From an uncultured Eggerthella sp. (GTDB lineage: Bacteria; Actinomycetota; Coriobacteriia; Coriobacteriales; Eggerthellaceae), in NCBI GenBank assembly GCA_900542265.1, contig UQML01000004.1, positions 30,493 through 94,492 on the forward strand: a stretch of 64,000 bases of DNA, in the 5' to 3' direction. Made by a program: the position numbers and the translations under genes. Every line of letters begins with the position of its first letter. Within the stretch, counting starts at the first letter, position 1. Under the pieces are notes generated by a model. The model was given only the letters and a program-made list of their open reading frames with translations, made no database searches and was not told the DNA's origin. Of the stretch, positions 1 through 8,879 are shown piece after piece.

Positions 1-1
1 G

Positions 2-388
2 CTTACTATAGGAATGACTTATGAAGCACAGACTGAAGTCATTGAAGCCAACACGGCAAAAGCTATGCGCAGTGGCGTCCATGATGTTTTTGCCACCCCT
101 GCCCTTGTCGCTTTATGCGAGGAAGCGTCAGTTGGCGCTATCGCATCTGGTCTTGAGCCCGATCAGACAACGGTGGGCATTGAGATTGACATAGAGCACC
201 TCGCCCCTACCCCCATCGGCATGAAAGTGCGTACACAAAGCACACTCATCGCTATAGATGGACGCATCCTCACTTTTTCGTGCGAAGCATTTGATGAACG
301 CGAGCAAGTAGCGCGCGCAACGCATAAACGTTGTCTTGTCGATGAGGTTAAATTCCAGCAGAAAGCAAATGCTAAGCTTGACGCGTAA
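2..388 (+). CDS. Fluoroacetyl-CoA-type hotdog thioesterase (5' end missing)
   Basis: Single-domain hotdog thioesterase of the FlK-like family, which hydrolyses small acyl-CoA esters in the cytoplasm. The frame is open to the left edge (Leu-Thr-Ile-Gly before the Met at base 14) and family members carry a short N-terminal segment ending in Ile-Gly-Met, so the true start probably lies upstream and this copy is partial. Counting from the Met at 14, Thr28, Glu36 and His62 keep exactly the spacing of the FlK catalytic Thr42, Glu50 and His76. The stop lies 17 bases inside the 3' end of the convergent cysS, so the two tails overlap. The physiological substrate cannot be read from sequence; fluoroacetyl-CoA specificity is unlikely to apply here. 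Confidence 0.8.
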   Translation, partial: LTIGMTYEAQTEVIEANTAKAMRSGVHDVFATPALVALCEEASVGAIASGLEPDQTTVGIEIDIEHLAPTPIGMKVRTQSTLIAIDGRILTFSCEAFDEREQVARATHKRCLVDEVKFQQKANAKLDA

Positions 389-1868
389 CGCGCGAACCCT
401 GCGGAGTATCTTCGATAACATAACCAAGCTCAGAGAGTCCATCACGCACTGAGTCTGCTACGGCAAAGTTCTTTTCTTTGCGAGCCGTCGCACGAGCTTC
501 CAAAAGTGCATCGAGCGCTTCTTGCCCATCGCCCGCTGAATAACCTGCCACCTCTTGAGCAAGGCTGAAAAGCTCTTGCGGATAATCCTCTTGCGTCGCT
601 TCAGGCTCATCAAGCACAAGGCCAAGCACACCTAATAGCTCGATCATAGTTTGAGATGCGTCTTCAAGAGTTGGTAGTGCATCTTTACCTGGTGCTGTCT
701 GAAGAAGCGTATTGGCAGTACCTACAAAGCTAAAGACTGCGCCTAGGGCACCTGCCGTATTGAAGTCATCATCCATAGCTTCAATAAAATCATGTTCCAT
801 AGCATCGGCCGCTGCAGCATACGCATCTATATCGAAATCAGTTGTGGGCGCTTCTCCCGTCTCGCATGCCCACTGCGCGTTCTTGAGAAAGTTACGCAAC
901 CGATCAAGGGCAGCCTCCGACTCCTTGAGACGCTCATCGGAAAAATCAAGCGGCGAGCGATAATGAGTTTGGAGCATCAGCATGCGCAATACCGTAGGAT
1001 CGGTGGTTTTCAAAATATCGCGTAATAACAAAAAGTTGCCGAGCGATTTACTCATCTTCTCATGGTTAATCTGGAGCATACCGCCATGCATCCAGTAGTT
1101 TGCAAAAGTGGTATCAAATGCAGCCTCTGATTGAGCACGCTCGTTTTCGTGATGCGGAAATGCGAGATCTGCGCCACCACCATGAATGTCAAAAGGAAGA
1201 CCTAAGTACTTCTCAGACATAGCCGAACATTCAATATGCCAACCGGGACGACCCATACCCCAGGGAGATTCCCAGGCAGGCTCACCAGGTTTAGCACTTT
1301 TCCACAAGGCAAAATCGAGCTCGTCACGCTTTCTATCCTCTAAGCCTTGCCCATCACTGCGCAGTGTTCGATGTCCCGATTCCATCTCATCAATATTGCG
1401 TCCAGACAGTTTGCCGTAATCCTCATAGGAGCGTACGGCAAAATATACATCTCCTTGAACCGCATAAGCGTGACCGCGTTCAATCAGGCGCTCAATAAGC
1501 GCAATCATAGTATCAATCTCATCGGTAGCATGAGGACGAATTGTCGGATCAAGCACACCTGCTGCATGCATGTCTGCAATAAACGCTTGTGTGTATTGAG
1601 TAGCAATGTCGGCGGCATCAGTTTGTTCTTCATTAGCCTTATTAATGATCTTGTCATCAACGTCTGTTACATTTTGGACAAAGGTGACATCATAACCGCG
1701 CCAGGTCAAATAGCGCCTGATGGTATCAAATGAGATAAACGTGCGCGCGTTACCAATATGGATGTAGTTATATACGGTAGGACCACACACATACATACGC
1801 ACCTTGTGATCTTCGATAGGAACAAAAGGGCGTTTTTCGCGCGTCATAGTATCATAAATTTGAATCAT
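372..1868 (-). CDS. cysS: Cysteinyl-tRNA synthetase
   Basis: Class I aminoacyl-tRNA synthetase that charges tRNA-Cys with cysteine, 498 residues, normal length. The zinc-binding Cys28 in a CGPTVY segment, the HIGH-type motif HIGN at 37-40, the Cys of the WHIECS segment, the HHENE segment and KMSKS at about 270 are all intact. An AAGG ribosome site precedes the ATG. It is the last gene of the minus-strand run lysS-clpC-ispD-ispF-cysS, 53 bases after ispF; the ispD-ispF-cysS neighbourhood is common in Gram-positive bacteria. Its last 17 bases overlap the end of the convergent thioesterase gene and no hairpin terminator is visible between them. Confidence 0.97.
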   Translation of the reverse strand: MIQIYDTMTREKRPFVPIEDHKVRMYVCGPTVYNYIHIGNARTFISFDTIRRYLTWRGYDVTFVQNVTDVDDKIINKANEEQTDAADIATQYTQAFIADMHAAGVLDPTIRPHATDEIDTMIALIERLIERGHAYAVQGDVYFAVRSYEDYGKLSGRNIDEMESGHRTLRSDGQGLEDRKRDELDFALWKSAKPGEPAWESPWGMGRPGWHIECSAMSEKYLGLPFDIHGGGADLAFPHHENERAQSEAAFDTTFANYWMHGGMLQINHEKMSKSLGNFLLLRDILKTTDPTVLRMLMLQTHYRSPLDFSDERLKESEAALDRLRNFLKNAQWACETGEAPTTDFDIDAYAAAADAMEHDFIEAMDDDFNTAGALGAVFSFVGTANTLLQTAPGKDALPTLEDASQTMIELLGVLGLVLDEPEATQEDYPQELFSLAQEVAGYSAGDGQEALDALLEARATARKEKNFAVADSVRDGLSELGYVIEDTPQGSRVTRQA

Positions 1869-1921
1869 AGTTATAACCTTATCTTGTCCAAAACAATGTG
1901 CAGATGATTCTACGCCAGTGC

Positions 1922-2437
1922 TTATACGCGCGCAACGAGTGCGACTGCTTGCGCAGAGATTCCCTCTTCGCGCCCCTCAAACCCTAAGTGCTCAGTTGTC
2001 GTGGCTTTAATACCAAGTCTATCAACGGGAATAGAACAGGCATCTGCCAATCTCTTGCGCATCTCTTCTCTAAAAGGAGAAAGCTTTGGAGCTTGAGCAG
2101 CGATTACGCAATCAATGTCGATGATTTCATAGCCCCCAGCGCGTACAACCCGCGCTACTTCTGCCAGCAACTTTAAAGAATCAGCGCCCTTGTAAGCAGG
2201 ATCGGTGTCCGGAAAGAGCTTTCCAATGTCACCACCCCTGATAGCACCCAAAAGCGCATCTGCTATAGCATGAGCAAGCACATCGGCATCTGAATGCCCA
2301 TCGAGACCAAGCGTATGAGGAATGGTAACACCACCTAAAATAAGGGGGCGTCCTTCAACAAGCGCATGCACATCATAACCAAGTCCTACGCGCAAACCAG
2401 AAAGCACGTCGGGGATCGTTTTTTGGTTTTCACTCAT
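1922..2437 (-). CDS. ispF: 2-C-methyl-D-erythritol 2,4-cyclodiphosphate synthase
   Basis: Fifth step of the MEP isoprenoid pathway: converts CDP-methylerythritol 2-phosphate to the cyclic diphosphate with release of CMP. The 171-residue protein has the family's metal site, Asp22 and His24 in GYDVH and His56 after DGHSDAD, and the conserved segments KLFPDTDP and KATTTEHLGF. About ten residues precede the usual start of the fold. It follows ispD by 23 bases, so two consecutive-module MEP enzymes are co-transcribed; in some bacteria they are fused, here they are separate. The GAAGGG ribosome site lies slightly far from the ATG. Confidence 0.96.
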   Translation of the reverse strand: MSENQKTIPDVLSGLRVGLGYDVHALVEGRPLILGGVTIPHTLGLDGHSDADVLAHAIADALLGAIRGGDIGKLFPDTDPAYKGADSLKLLAEVARVVRAGGYEIIDIDCVIAAQAPKLSPFREEMRKRLADACSIPVDRLGIKATTTEHLGFEGREEGISAQAVALVARV

Positions 2438-2460
2438 AGCGTTTTACACCCTTCATGCTT

Positions 2461-3306
2461 TTACAATCCTTCGCGCTGTTGTTCATAGGCTGCACGAAGC
2501 GCCGCTGAGACAATAAGATAATCCTCAGGAACGGTGATCTTGATATTGTCGCGCTTACCTTCAACCATCAACATACGTCCGCCCAAACGTTCAATAAGCG
2601 ATGAGTCATCTGTTCCCACGAAACCATCAGAGAGTGCTGAGGCGTGAGCGCGCCTATAAATTCCTGTCCTAAACACTTGCGGAGTTTGCGCATTCCAAAA
2701 GACCGATCTATCGGGCGTGCCAGCAATAACACCGTTTTCTACCACCTTGAGAGTATCAACAGATGGTGTCCCCACAACGACACCATCTGCATCAATGTTG
2801 CCTTTAAGGGTGGCAATAGCATGCTGAACAAGCTCTTTAGTAATAAGTGGTCGCGCCCCATCGTGCAAAAGGACATATTCAAAATCATCCGGCACCATCT
2901 CAAGACCCGAAAAAGCAGACTCTTGGCGGATGTCACCTGCAGGAGCTAACACAATCGGCGTTGCAAACGGAAAAGGATCAATAGCGCGCACAAGATATTC
3001 TTGCGTGCGCTCTTCAGGACACACAATGACAATAAGACCAATATCTCCTACCGAGTCCATGATTTCAGCACTTCGCGTAAGAACAGGCTTCCCTGCAATT
3101 TCTACCAGCTGCTTGCCGCCTTCACGACCAAAGCGCTCACCAGTTCCGCCTGCCAAGATAATAGCTGCCGTTTTAGCACCCTTATCAACAACGCCCTGCA
3201 GGCGTTCTTCTGCTTGCAGGGCGTCAAAATGTATGTCTTCAAAAAGCTCCATGGCCTTTTGTACTGCTTGAGGTGTATAAACGGGGTCGATGAGTTGAGA
3301 ACTCAT
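2461..3306 (-). CDS. ispD: 2-C-methyl-D-erythritol 4-phosphate cytidylyltransferase with N-terminal extension
   Basis: Third step of the MEP pathway: transfers CMP from CTP to methylerythritol 4-phosphate. The nucleotide-binding signature (LAGGTGERFG followed by GGKQ) sits at residues 51-65 rather than near residue 10, so this 281-residue protein carries about 46 extra N-terminal residues, mostly helical and charged, not part of the classic fold. The start is supported by a strong AAGGAG site before the ATG at 3306; the next Met at residue 18 has none. The segments LLHDGARP and the Asp-rich VGTDDSSLIE are present as expected. Co-transcribed with clpC upstream and ispF downstream. Confidence 0.95.
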   Translation of the reverse strand: MSSQLIDPVYTPQAVQKAMELFEDIHFDALQAEERLQGVVDKGAKTAAIILAGGTGERFGREGGKQLVEIAGKPVLTRSAEIMDSVGDIGLIVIVCPEERTQEYLVRAIDPFPFATPIVLAPAGDIRQESAFSGLEMVPDDFEYVLLHDGARPLITKELVQHAIATLKGNIDADGVVVGTPSVDTLKVVENGVIAGTPDRSVFWNAQTPQVFRTGIYRRAHASALSDGFVGTDDSSLIERLGGRMLMVEGKRDNIKITVPEDYLIVSAALRAAYEQQREGL

Positions 3307-3333
3307 AAGTGACTCCTTAGTAACGAGGGTTGA

Positions 3334-5922
3334 CTATCCAGCTACCTGCCCGTCACGTGCTCCACCATCACGAGATAAGTGCGATCCGGTATTACCCAGG
3401 TCATAGCCAGTTAACAGCAGTTCAGCTTCCTTAGCTATGGTATCACGCTTACGCGGTGCTGGTATTGCGCCTTCGCCTAAAGTAAAGACTAATTCGCTTT
3501 CATCCCCTTCACCCTCAACATCAACCTGAATAACCGAACCACTTGTCCACTTACCTTCCAAGACCTGTTCAGCCAGCGGATCCTCAAGCAAGCGTTGAAT
3601 AGCACGACGCAGCGGACGAGCGCCAAAGGAAAGATCAGTGCCCTCACGCGCAATGTAGTGGCGAGCTTCTTCAGAAAGATTGATAGTCATGTTTTGCTCA
3701 ATTAAACGATCGCGCAGATCCGCTACCATCAAGTCCACAATCTCAACAATCTCGTCTTCCGTAAGACTCTTGAATACGATGATTTCATCGAGACGATTCA
3801 AAAACTCAGGACGGAAGAGTTTCTTCACCTCAGTCATAACACGGCTCTTGATTTCCTTATCATCAAGACCCGTTCCCTTATCACTTCCCGTAAAGCCAAG
3901 AGGAGCTGCCTTGGTGATCTCGCGAGCACCTACGTTAGAGGTCAAGATGATGACCGTATTGCGGAAATCGACCATGCGTCCTTGTGCATCCGTCAGACGA
4001 CCTTCCTCCAAAATTTGGAGCAAAATATTAAAGACGTCAGGATGAGCTTTTTCAATCTCGTCAAACAGAACAACAGAATAAGGACGCTGACGCACTGCTG
4101 TAGTAAGCTGACCGCCCTCGTCATAACCAACATATCCTGGAGGCGAACCAATTAAACGCGATACCGTGTGCTTTTCCATATACTCAGACATGTCAAAGCT
4201 AATAAGCGCATCTTCAGAATTAAAGAGAAACTCTGCCAAGGTCTTAGAAAGCTCGGTCTTACCAACGCCTGAGGGACCTAAGAAGATAAAGCTACCAGCA
4301 GGACGTTTGGGATCTTTCAATCCCGAGCGACTACGACGAATAGCTTTTGAAAGCGCCACAACTGCTTCATCTTGGCCAATTACACGCTCATGCAGCACTG
4401 ACTCCATACGCAAAAGCTTTTCAGTCTCAGCTTCAGTCAGATTAGAAACAGGAACACCCGTAGTCATAGAGACCACATCGGCAATATCCTCTACGCCAAC
4501 CTCAGAAATCTTGCGTTCAGTTTTTTCTTCCCAGTCTTTCTGCGCCTTGTCACGCTCTTCTTTTAAGGAAGCTTCCTTATCACGCAAGCTTGCCGCACGC
4601 TCAAAATCCTGATCAGCAATTGCGGAATCCTTTTCCACATGAACCTTGCGTAACTGATCATCAAGCGTTTGCACTTCTTCAGGCAAAATCATGTTACGGA
4701 TGCGCATGCGCGCGCCCGCTTCATCAAGCACATCAATTGCTTTATCTGGCAAGAAGCGATCTTGAATGTAGCGATTAGAAAGTGATACCGCTGACTGCAG
4801 CGCCTCATCCGTAAAATGCACCTTATGATGATCCTCGTACGAATCACGCAGACCCTCCAGAATACGAACCGCTTGTTCCTCTGAAGGCTCTTTCACGGTC
4901 ACGGTCTGGAAACGACGCTCAAACGCAGAATCTTTCTCCAGGTGTTTGCGATACTCATCCAAAGTCGTCGCACCAATAATCTGAATCTCACCACGCGATA
5001 GCGGTGGCTTCAAAATTGCTGCAGCATCAATGGAGCCTTCAGCAGCACCAGCACCAATGAGCGTATGAATCTCATCGATAAACAAAATAACATCTTTAGC
5101 TGCCATGACTTCTTTAATGCACTTCTTCAAGCGCTCTTCGAACTCACCGCGATACTTAGACCCCGCGACAAGCGCTGATACATCAAGTGTCACCAGGCGC
5201 TGGTTCCGCAAGATATCAGGTACTTGATCAGCCACAATAAGCTGAGCTAAACCTTCAACAAGGGCAGTTTTTCCCACGCCAGGCTCACCAATAATGAGCG
5301 GATTATTCTTCTGACGACGTGACAAGATTTGCATCACGCGCTCAATTTCACCAGCACGTCCAATAACGGGATCAAGCTCCCCATTAGCTGCTTTCATAGT
5401 GAGATCAGTTCCAAACTCCTTAAGCATAGAATCTGATGCACCACCGGCAGGATCAAATGCATTAGTGCCTGCGTAGACTGACGATTGGCCAACCAAATCA
5501 TTGAGTGCGCTTCTAATAGCATCTCCGCTTACGCCTAAGCGCGCCAATACGTCAATTGCTGTTCCTTCGTTTTCGCGCACAATACCCAAGAGTAAATGCT
5601 CTGTCGAAATGTAGCTTTGCCCCATCTGCATAGCTTCACGCAAAGAGTTTTCCAAAACGTGTTTTACGCGTGGCGTAAAGGAAAGATGACCTGACACATC
5701 TTGATCCTCATCAATGGAGACAATTTGCCTAATAGCGGCTACGGTTGCCTCATAATGAACGTTGAGGCGTTCAAGCGCTTGCGCAGCTAAGCCGTCTTCC
5801 TCTTTAAGTAGAGCGAGCAAAACATGCTCGGTGCCCACATAGGGCTGATGCAAGGCACGTGCTTCCTCTTGGGCAAGCACAAGCACCTTACGCGCCTTGT
5901 CAGTGAATTTATCAAAGGACAT
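3334..5922 (-). CDS. clpC: ClpC-type AAA+ chaperone/protease ATPase
   Basis: Hexameric unfoldase that feeds substrates to ClpP. The 862 residues show the ClpC order: double Clp_N repeat (about 3-145), first AAA+ module with Walker A GEPGVGKT at 212-219, a UVR-type coiled middle segment around 420-455, and second AAA+ module with GPSGVGKT near 548, followed by the C-terminal small domain. No CtsR, McsA or McsB genes accompany it, unlike the Bacillus operon; instead it sits between lysS and ispD. A GGAGGT ribosome site lies 7 bases before the ATG, 17 bases after the lysS stop. No CIRCE or CtsR operator is visible in the short lysS-clpC gap. Confidence 0.97.
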   Translation of the reverse strand: MSFDKFTDKARKVLVLAQEEARALHQPYVGTEHVLLALLKEEDGLAAQALERLNVHYEATVAAIRQIVSIDEDQDVSGHLSFTPRVKHVLENSLREAMQMGQSYISTEHLLLGIVRENEGTAIDVLARLGVSGDAIRSALNDLVGQSSVYAGTNAFDPAGGASDSMLKEFGTDLTMKAANGELDPVIGRAGEIERVMQILSRRQKNNPLIIGEPGVGKTALVEGLAQLIVADQVPDILRNQRLVTLDVSALVAGSKYRGEFEERLKKCIKEVMAAKDVILFIDEIHTLIGAGAAEGSIDAAAILKPPLSRGEIQIIGATTLDEYRKHLEKDSAFERRFQTVTVKEPSEEQAVRILEGLRDSYEDHHKVHFTDEALQSAVSLSNRYIQDRFLPDKAIDVLDEAGARMRIRNMILPEEVQTLDDQLRKVHVEKDSAIADQDFERAASLRDKEASLKEERDKAQKDWEEKTERKISEVGVEDIADVVSMTTGVPVSNLTEAETEKLLRMESVLHERVIGQDEAVVALSKAIRRSRSGLKDPKRPAGSFIFLGPSGVGKTELSKTLAEFLFNSEDALISFDMSEYMEKHTVSRLIGSPPGYVGYDEGGQLTTAVRQRPYSVVLFDEIEKAHPDVFNILLQILEEGRLTDAQGRMVDFRNTVIILTSNVGAREITKAAPLGFTGSDKGTGLDDKEIKSRVMTEVKKLFRPEFLNRLDEIIVFKSLTEDEIVEIVDLMVADLRDRLIEQNMTINLSEEARHYIAREGTDLSFGARPLRRAIQRLLEDPLAEQVLEGKWTSGSVIQVDVEGEGDESELVFTLGEGAIPAPRKRDTIAKEAELLLTGYDLGNTGSHLSRDGGARDGQVAG

Positions 5923-5939
5923 AGGCGATACCTCCTCAT

Positions 5940-7445
5940 TTACTTAGCTTCATCGCGCATATGCGGGAATAATAACACGTCACGGATCGTAGGAGCGTTC
6001 GTTAATAGCATAGTCAAGCGATCAATACCAATTCCAACGCCGCCAGCCGGAGGCATGCCATACTCCAATGCACGAATGTAATCCGCGTCAAACCCCATAG
6101 CCTCATCGTCTCCATTGTCTTTTGCTGCAAGCTGAGCACGGAAACGTTCTGCCTGGTCAACGGGATCATTGAGTTCGTTAAATGCATTAGCAAACTCATG
6201 ACCGCAAATAAAGAGTTCGAAACGGTCGGTTACGTTTGGATCAGTAGCACTTCGTTTAGCGAGAGGCGATACTTCAACAGGATGTTCCAAAACAAAAGTA
6301 GGCTGAATCAAGGTCTCTTCTGCGGTCGCTTCAAATATTTCGGCGATGATTTTACCTTTACCCCATGTAGATTCTATGTGTGCACCATATTTCTCAGCAA
6401 TCGCCACAAGGTCTTCACGACTCATATCAAAACTGATAGTCTCACCACTTGCCTCTTCTGCAAGTTCAATCATGGTTGCACGGCGCCAGGTGCCCGACAG
6501 ATCAATGACGTCATCGCCATAGGGCACTTGGAGCGTACCGCACGCTTCGAGTGCAGCAGCCTGAATAAATCCTTGCGTGAGCTCCATCATGCCTTCCAAG
6601 TCAGAAAAAGCCTGATATGCCTCCATCGTAGTGAACTCAGGATTGTGGAATGGATCCATCCCTTCATTTCTAAATTGACGGCCAATCTCATAGACTTTTT
6701 CAAAACCACCCACAAGCAAACGCTTTAAGTGCAACTCTGTAGCAATGCGTAAGTAATAGTCGCGATCAAGCGTGTTATGATGCGTTACAAACGGACGCGC
6801 ATTAGCACCACCCAAAATGGGATGAAGCATCGGTGTTTCAACTTCATAGAAGCCATTGGCATCCATATAGTTGCGAATCGCAGTAATAATTTTCGAACGT
6901 TTAATAAAGGTATCACGCACGTCTTCATTAACAATGAGATCAACATAGCGCTGGCGATAGCGTGTTTCAATATCATTCAAGCCATGGAACTTCTCAGGAA
7001 GCGGACGCAATGACTTAGATAAGAGCTCGAACGAGTCCACCGCAATAGAGAGCTGACCGCGACGGGTGCGCATAATCACCCCATGCACGCCAATCCAATC
7101 GCCTACATCTAAATCTTTTAGCTCTTCAAACGCCTCTTCACCCAACGCGTTAATGCGACAAAACAGCTGAATGCGTCCTGTTGGATCCTGAAGCTCACCA
7201 AACACAATCTTGCCCTGGTTGCGTTTTGCCATCAAACGCCCGGCAAGTGACACGCGATCTTCCGTTGTCTCCCCATCCGCAAGGTCAGCATACTTTTCAT
7301 CGAGCTCAACTACGCGTGCCGTTGACACAAATGCATGGCCATACGGATTTTTACCCGCCGCGATCAATGCCTCGCGCTTAGCACGACGAACTTCAATCGG
7401 GTCGTCTTCAATCACAACTTCTTCTACGCTGGTTGTTTCAGCCAT
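5940..7445 (-). CDS. lysS: Lysyl-tRNA synthetase, class II
   Basis: Charges tRNA-Lys. The protein has the N-terminal OB-fold anticodon-binding domain and the class II catalytic core with motif 2 (a FRNEGMDPFHNPEFT segment) and motif 3 (GVGIGIDRL near the end). The frame is open nine codons further upstream, but the ATG at 7445 is preferred because AAAGG lies seven bases before it, giving 501 residues starting MAETTSVEE. It is first gene of the lysS-clpC-ispD-ispF-cysS run. The greA terminator lies just upstream at 7511-7537, so lysS should have its own promoter in the roughly 65 bases between, although no strong -35/-10 pair is obvious. Confidence 0.97.
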   Translation of the reverse strand: MAETTSVEEVVIEDDPIEVRRAKREALIAAGKNPYGHAFVSTARVVELDEKYADLADGETTEDRVSLAGRLMAKRNQGKIVFGELQDPTGRIQLFCRINALGEEAFEELKDLDVGDWIGVHGVIMRTRRGQLSIAVDSFELLSKSLRPLPEKFHGLNDIETRYRQRYVDLIVNEDVRDTFIKRSKIITAIRNYMDANGFYEVETPMLHPILGGANARPFVTHHNTLDRDYYLRIATELHLKRLLVGGFEKVYEIGRQFRNEGMDPFHNPEFTTMEAYQAFSDLEGMMELTQGFIQAAALEACGTLQVPYGDDVIDLSGTWRRATMIELAEEASGETISFDMSREDLVAIAEKYGAHIESTWGKGKIIAEIFEATAEETLIQPTFVLEHPVEVSPLAKRSATDPNVTDRFELFICGHEFANAFNELNDPVDQAERFRAQLAAKDNGDDEAMGFDADYIRALEYGMPPAGGVGIGIDRLTMLLTNAPTIRDVLLFPHMRDEAK

Positions 7446-7510
7446 TACCATACCTTTCGTTATCAGCACCAAACGGTTGCTTCAATTCATTTCTATATGG
7501 ATCCCTATAA

Positions 7511-7537
7511 GACAAAAAAAGACCCTCAATGCGGGTC
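7511..7537 (-). terminator. Rho-independent terminator after greA
   Basis: On the minus strand a GACCC/GGGTC stem with a 7-base loop is followed by seven T residues. It ends the greA transcript and separates it from lysS. Confidence 0.75.
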
Positions 7538-7639
7538 CATCATGCATATACGGATATAAATAGTATAAGGAGGCGATGAGGGTATCTGACGCCTTTGCTG
7601 CATTAAGACGTCCCTACCTCATCGCCCACTAAAAGCTAT

Positions 7640-8107
7640 TTAGTGCTCAATCTTTAAGATTGTCATTGCAATAACGCGACCCGTAGGACCAGTTGCTTCA
7701 ACAGCATCGCCCTTTTTGTGGCCTAAAAGCGCTGACCCAACGGGAGACTCATTTGAAATCTTGCCTGCTGCGGAATCTGCTTCTGCGCCACCAACAATTG
7801 TAAACACACGCTCTTTTCCGCCCATATCAACGGTAACCGTAGAGCCAATATTAACCTTAGTGGAGCGCTTCGGAGTTGCAACTACCGTCGCATCACCCAA
7901 GATACGCGTAATCTCAGCGATACGAGACTCCATCATTGCTTGCTCATTTTTAGCATCATCATACTCAGAATTCTCTGAGATATCACCGAATTCGCGCGCT
8001 ACACGAATTCTCTCACCAATCTCAGCGCGCTTTTCGGTTTCAAGATAATGAAGCTCTTCTTCAAGCTTCGCCTTGCCCTCTTCGGTCAAGATGTAATCTT
8101 TTTCCAT
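7640..8107 (-). CDS. greA: Transcription elongation factor GreA
   Basis: Rescues backtracked RNA polymerase by stimulating cleavage of the transcript 3' end. The 155 residues have the standard arrangement: an N-terminal antiparallel coiled coil (about 1-75) carrying the ISENSEYDDAK acidic tip segment, then the C-terminal FKBP-like domain ending in a short VIAMTILKI strand. Length is typical. A GGGGAATT ribosome site precedes the ATG. A hairpin terminator follows at 7511-7537, so greA is probably monocistronic or the end of a short transcript with tatA upstream on the same strand. Confidence 0.97.
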   Translation of the reverse strand: MEKDYILTEEGKAKLEEELHYLETEKRAEIGERIRVAREFGDISENSEYDDAKNEQAMMESRIAEITRILGDATVVATPKRSTKVNIGSTVTVDMGGKERVFTIVGGAEADSAAGKISNESPVGSALLGHKKGDAVEATGPTGRVIAMTILKIEH

Positions 8108-8203
8108 AATTCCCCTTTATTGCCACATACATGAAAGCGGCTTTGTGTCACACAATCCTATAAACGCTTATGCGTACAAACGCGTTACTCTTTTTAAGCC
8201 CGT

Positions 8204-8527
8204 CTATTGCTCGTCATCTTGAGCAACCTGGGCTTTAGGTTTAGGTTTTTCAACCGGTGTTGCATCAGTCGCATCATCCGCTACTCCAGCCGCACCATCT
8301 GTCTTTGCTGCGCTTGGCGCTGGCTTGTCAATAACCTCAACAACTTCACCATCATCAGCATCTTTGGCTTCTTTAACTTTTTTATTCCCGCCAATGCCCT
8401 CACGCAAGTTCTTGACTGCCTTTCCAATAGCAGTACCCAACTTAGGAAGATTCTTGGGGCCAAAGATAATCAAAACGACAGCCAAGATAATAAGGATTTC
8501 AACGATTCCTAAAGGTCCAATTTTCAT
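8204..8527 (-). CDS. tatA: Sec-independent translocase component TatA
   Basis: Membrane component that forms the protein-conducting assembly of the twin-arginine pathway. A single N-terminal transmembrane helix (about residues 5-22), the FGPKNLP hinge at 22-28 and an amphipathic helix ending around 45 define the family; the remaining 60 residues are an acidic, Ala/Pro-rich disordered tail, longer than in E. coli TatA. The FGPK rather than FGPS hinge favours TatA over TatB. No tatC lies in the window, so the partner must be encoded elsewhere. Start chosen at the ATG at 8527, which has GGGAGGTG upstream. Confidence 0.93.
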   Translation of the reverse strand: MKIGPLGIVEILIILAVVLIIFGPKNLPKLGTAIGKAVKNLREGIGGNKKVKEAKDADDGEVVEVIDKPAPSAAKTDGAAGVADDATDATPVEKPKPKAQVAQDDEQ

Positions 8528-8608
8528 TTCGCTTGAACACCTCCCGCATTTAAGACGTTCATCATCAAGCTAGTTTTGGGCTTTTACTTTTTGTGCCTAC
8601 ATTACTAA

Positions 8609-8634
8609 CGCAAGGAGCAAATTTGCTCCTTGCG
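8609..8634 (-). terminator. Perfect palindromic hairpin after tRNA-Pro
   Basis: A 26-base perfect palindrome with half-site CGCAAGGAGCAAA lies 12 bases beyond the tRNA-Pro CCA end. It would form a strong hairpin in the transcript of either strand. Only a short TTAGT follows on the minus strand, so it is a weak intrinsic terminator or a 3' processing/stability element. Confidence 0.6.
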
Positions 8635-8646
8635 CCCATCTGTTCC

Positions 8647-8723
8647 TGGTCGGGATGACAGGATTCGAACCTGCGACCTCTGCGTCCCGAACGCAGCGCT
8701 CTACCAAGCTGAGCCACATCCCG
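8647..8723 (-). tRNA. tRNA-Pro (anticodon CGG)
   Basis: On the minus strand the sequence folds as a complete 77-base tRNA: 7-bp acceptor stem CGGGATG/CATCCCG, D-arm with the GCTCAG-TTGG-AGAGC pattern, anticodon stem CTGCG/CGCAG around the loop TTCGGGA, T-arm with GGTTCGAATCC. The anticodon CGG reads CCG proline codons. Discriminator A and the 3' CCA are genomically encoded. Confidence 0.97.
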
Positions 8724-8784
8724 TTGCAACGCTCTGCGCTACACACAGAGCAACAAACGCCATGAATAATACCACACTGATTAT

Positions 8785-8814
8785 AAAAAGGGAGTGACCA
8801 CGCAAGGCCACTCC
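8785..8814 (-). terminator. Terminator after the first NlpC/P60 gene
   Basis: Minus-strand stem GGAGTGGCC/GGTCACTCC with a 6-base loop followed by CTTTTTATAA. It lies 65 bases beyond the stop codon of the NlpC/P60 gene ending at 8880. Confidence 0.8.
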
Positions 8815-8879
8815 ATAATGAACCGTTATTGGCACTTGAACGCTGTCAAGACGCTCAAATCAAGGCGCTTTATAACAAG

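Noticed and set aside
6198..6728. A 176-codon plus-strand frame
   Set aside because: Antisense to lysS, which is clearly real across the region.
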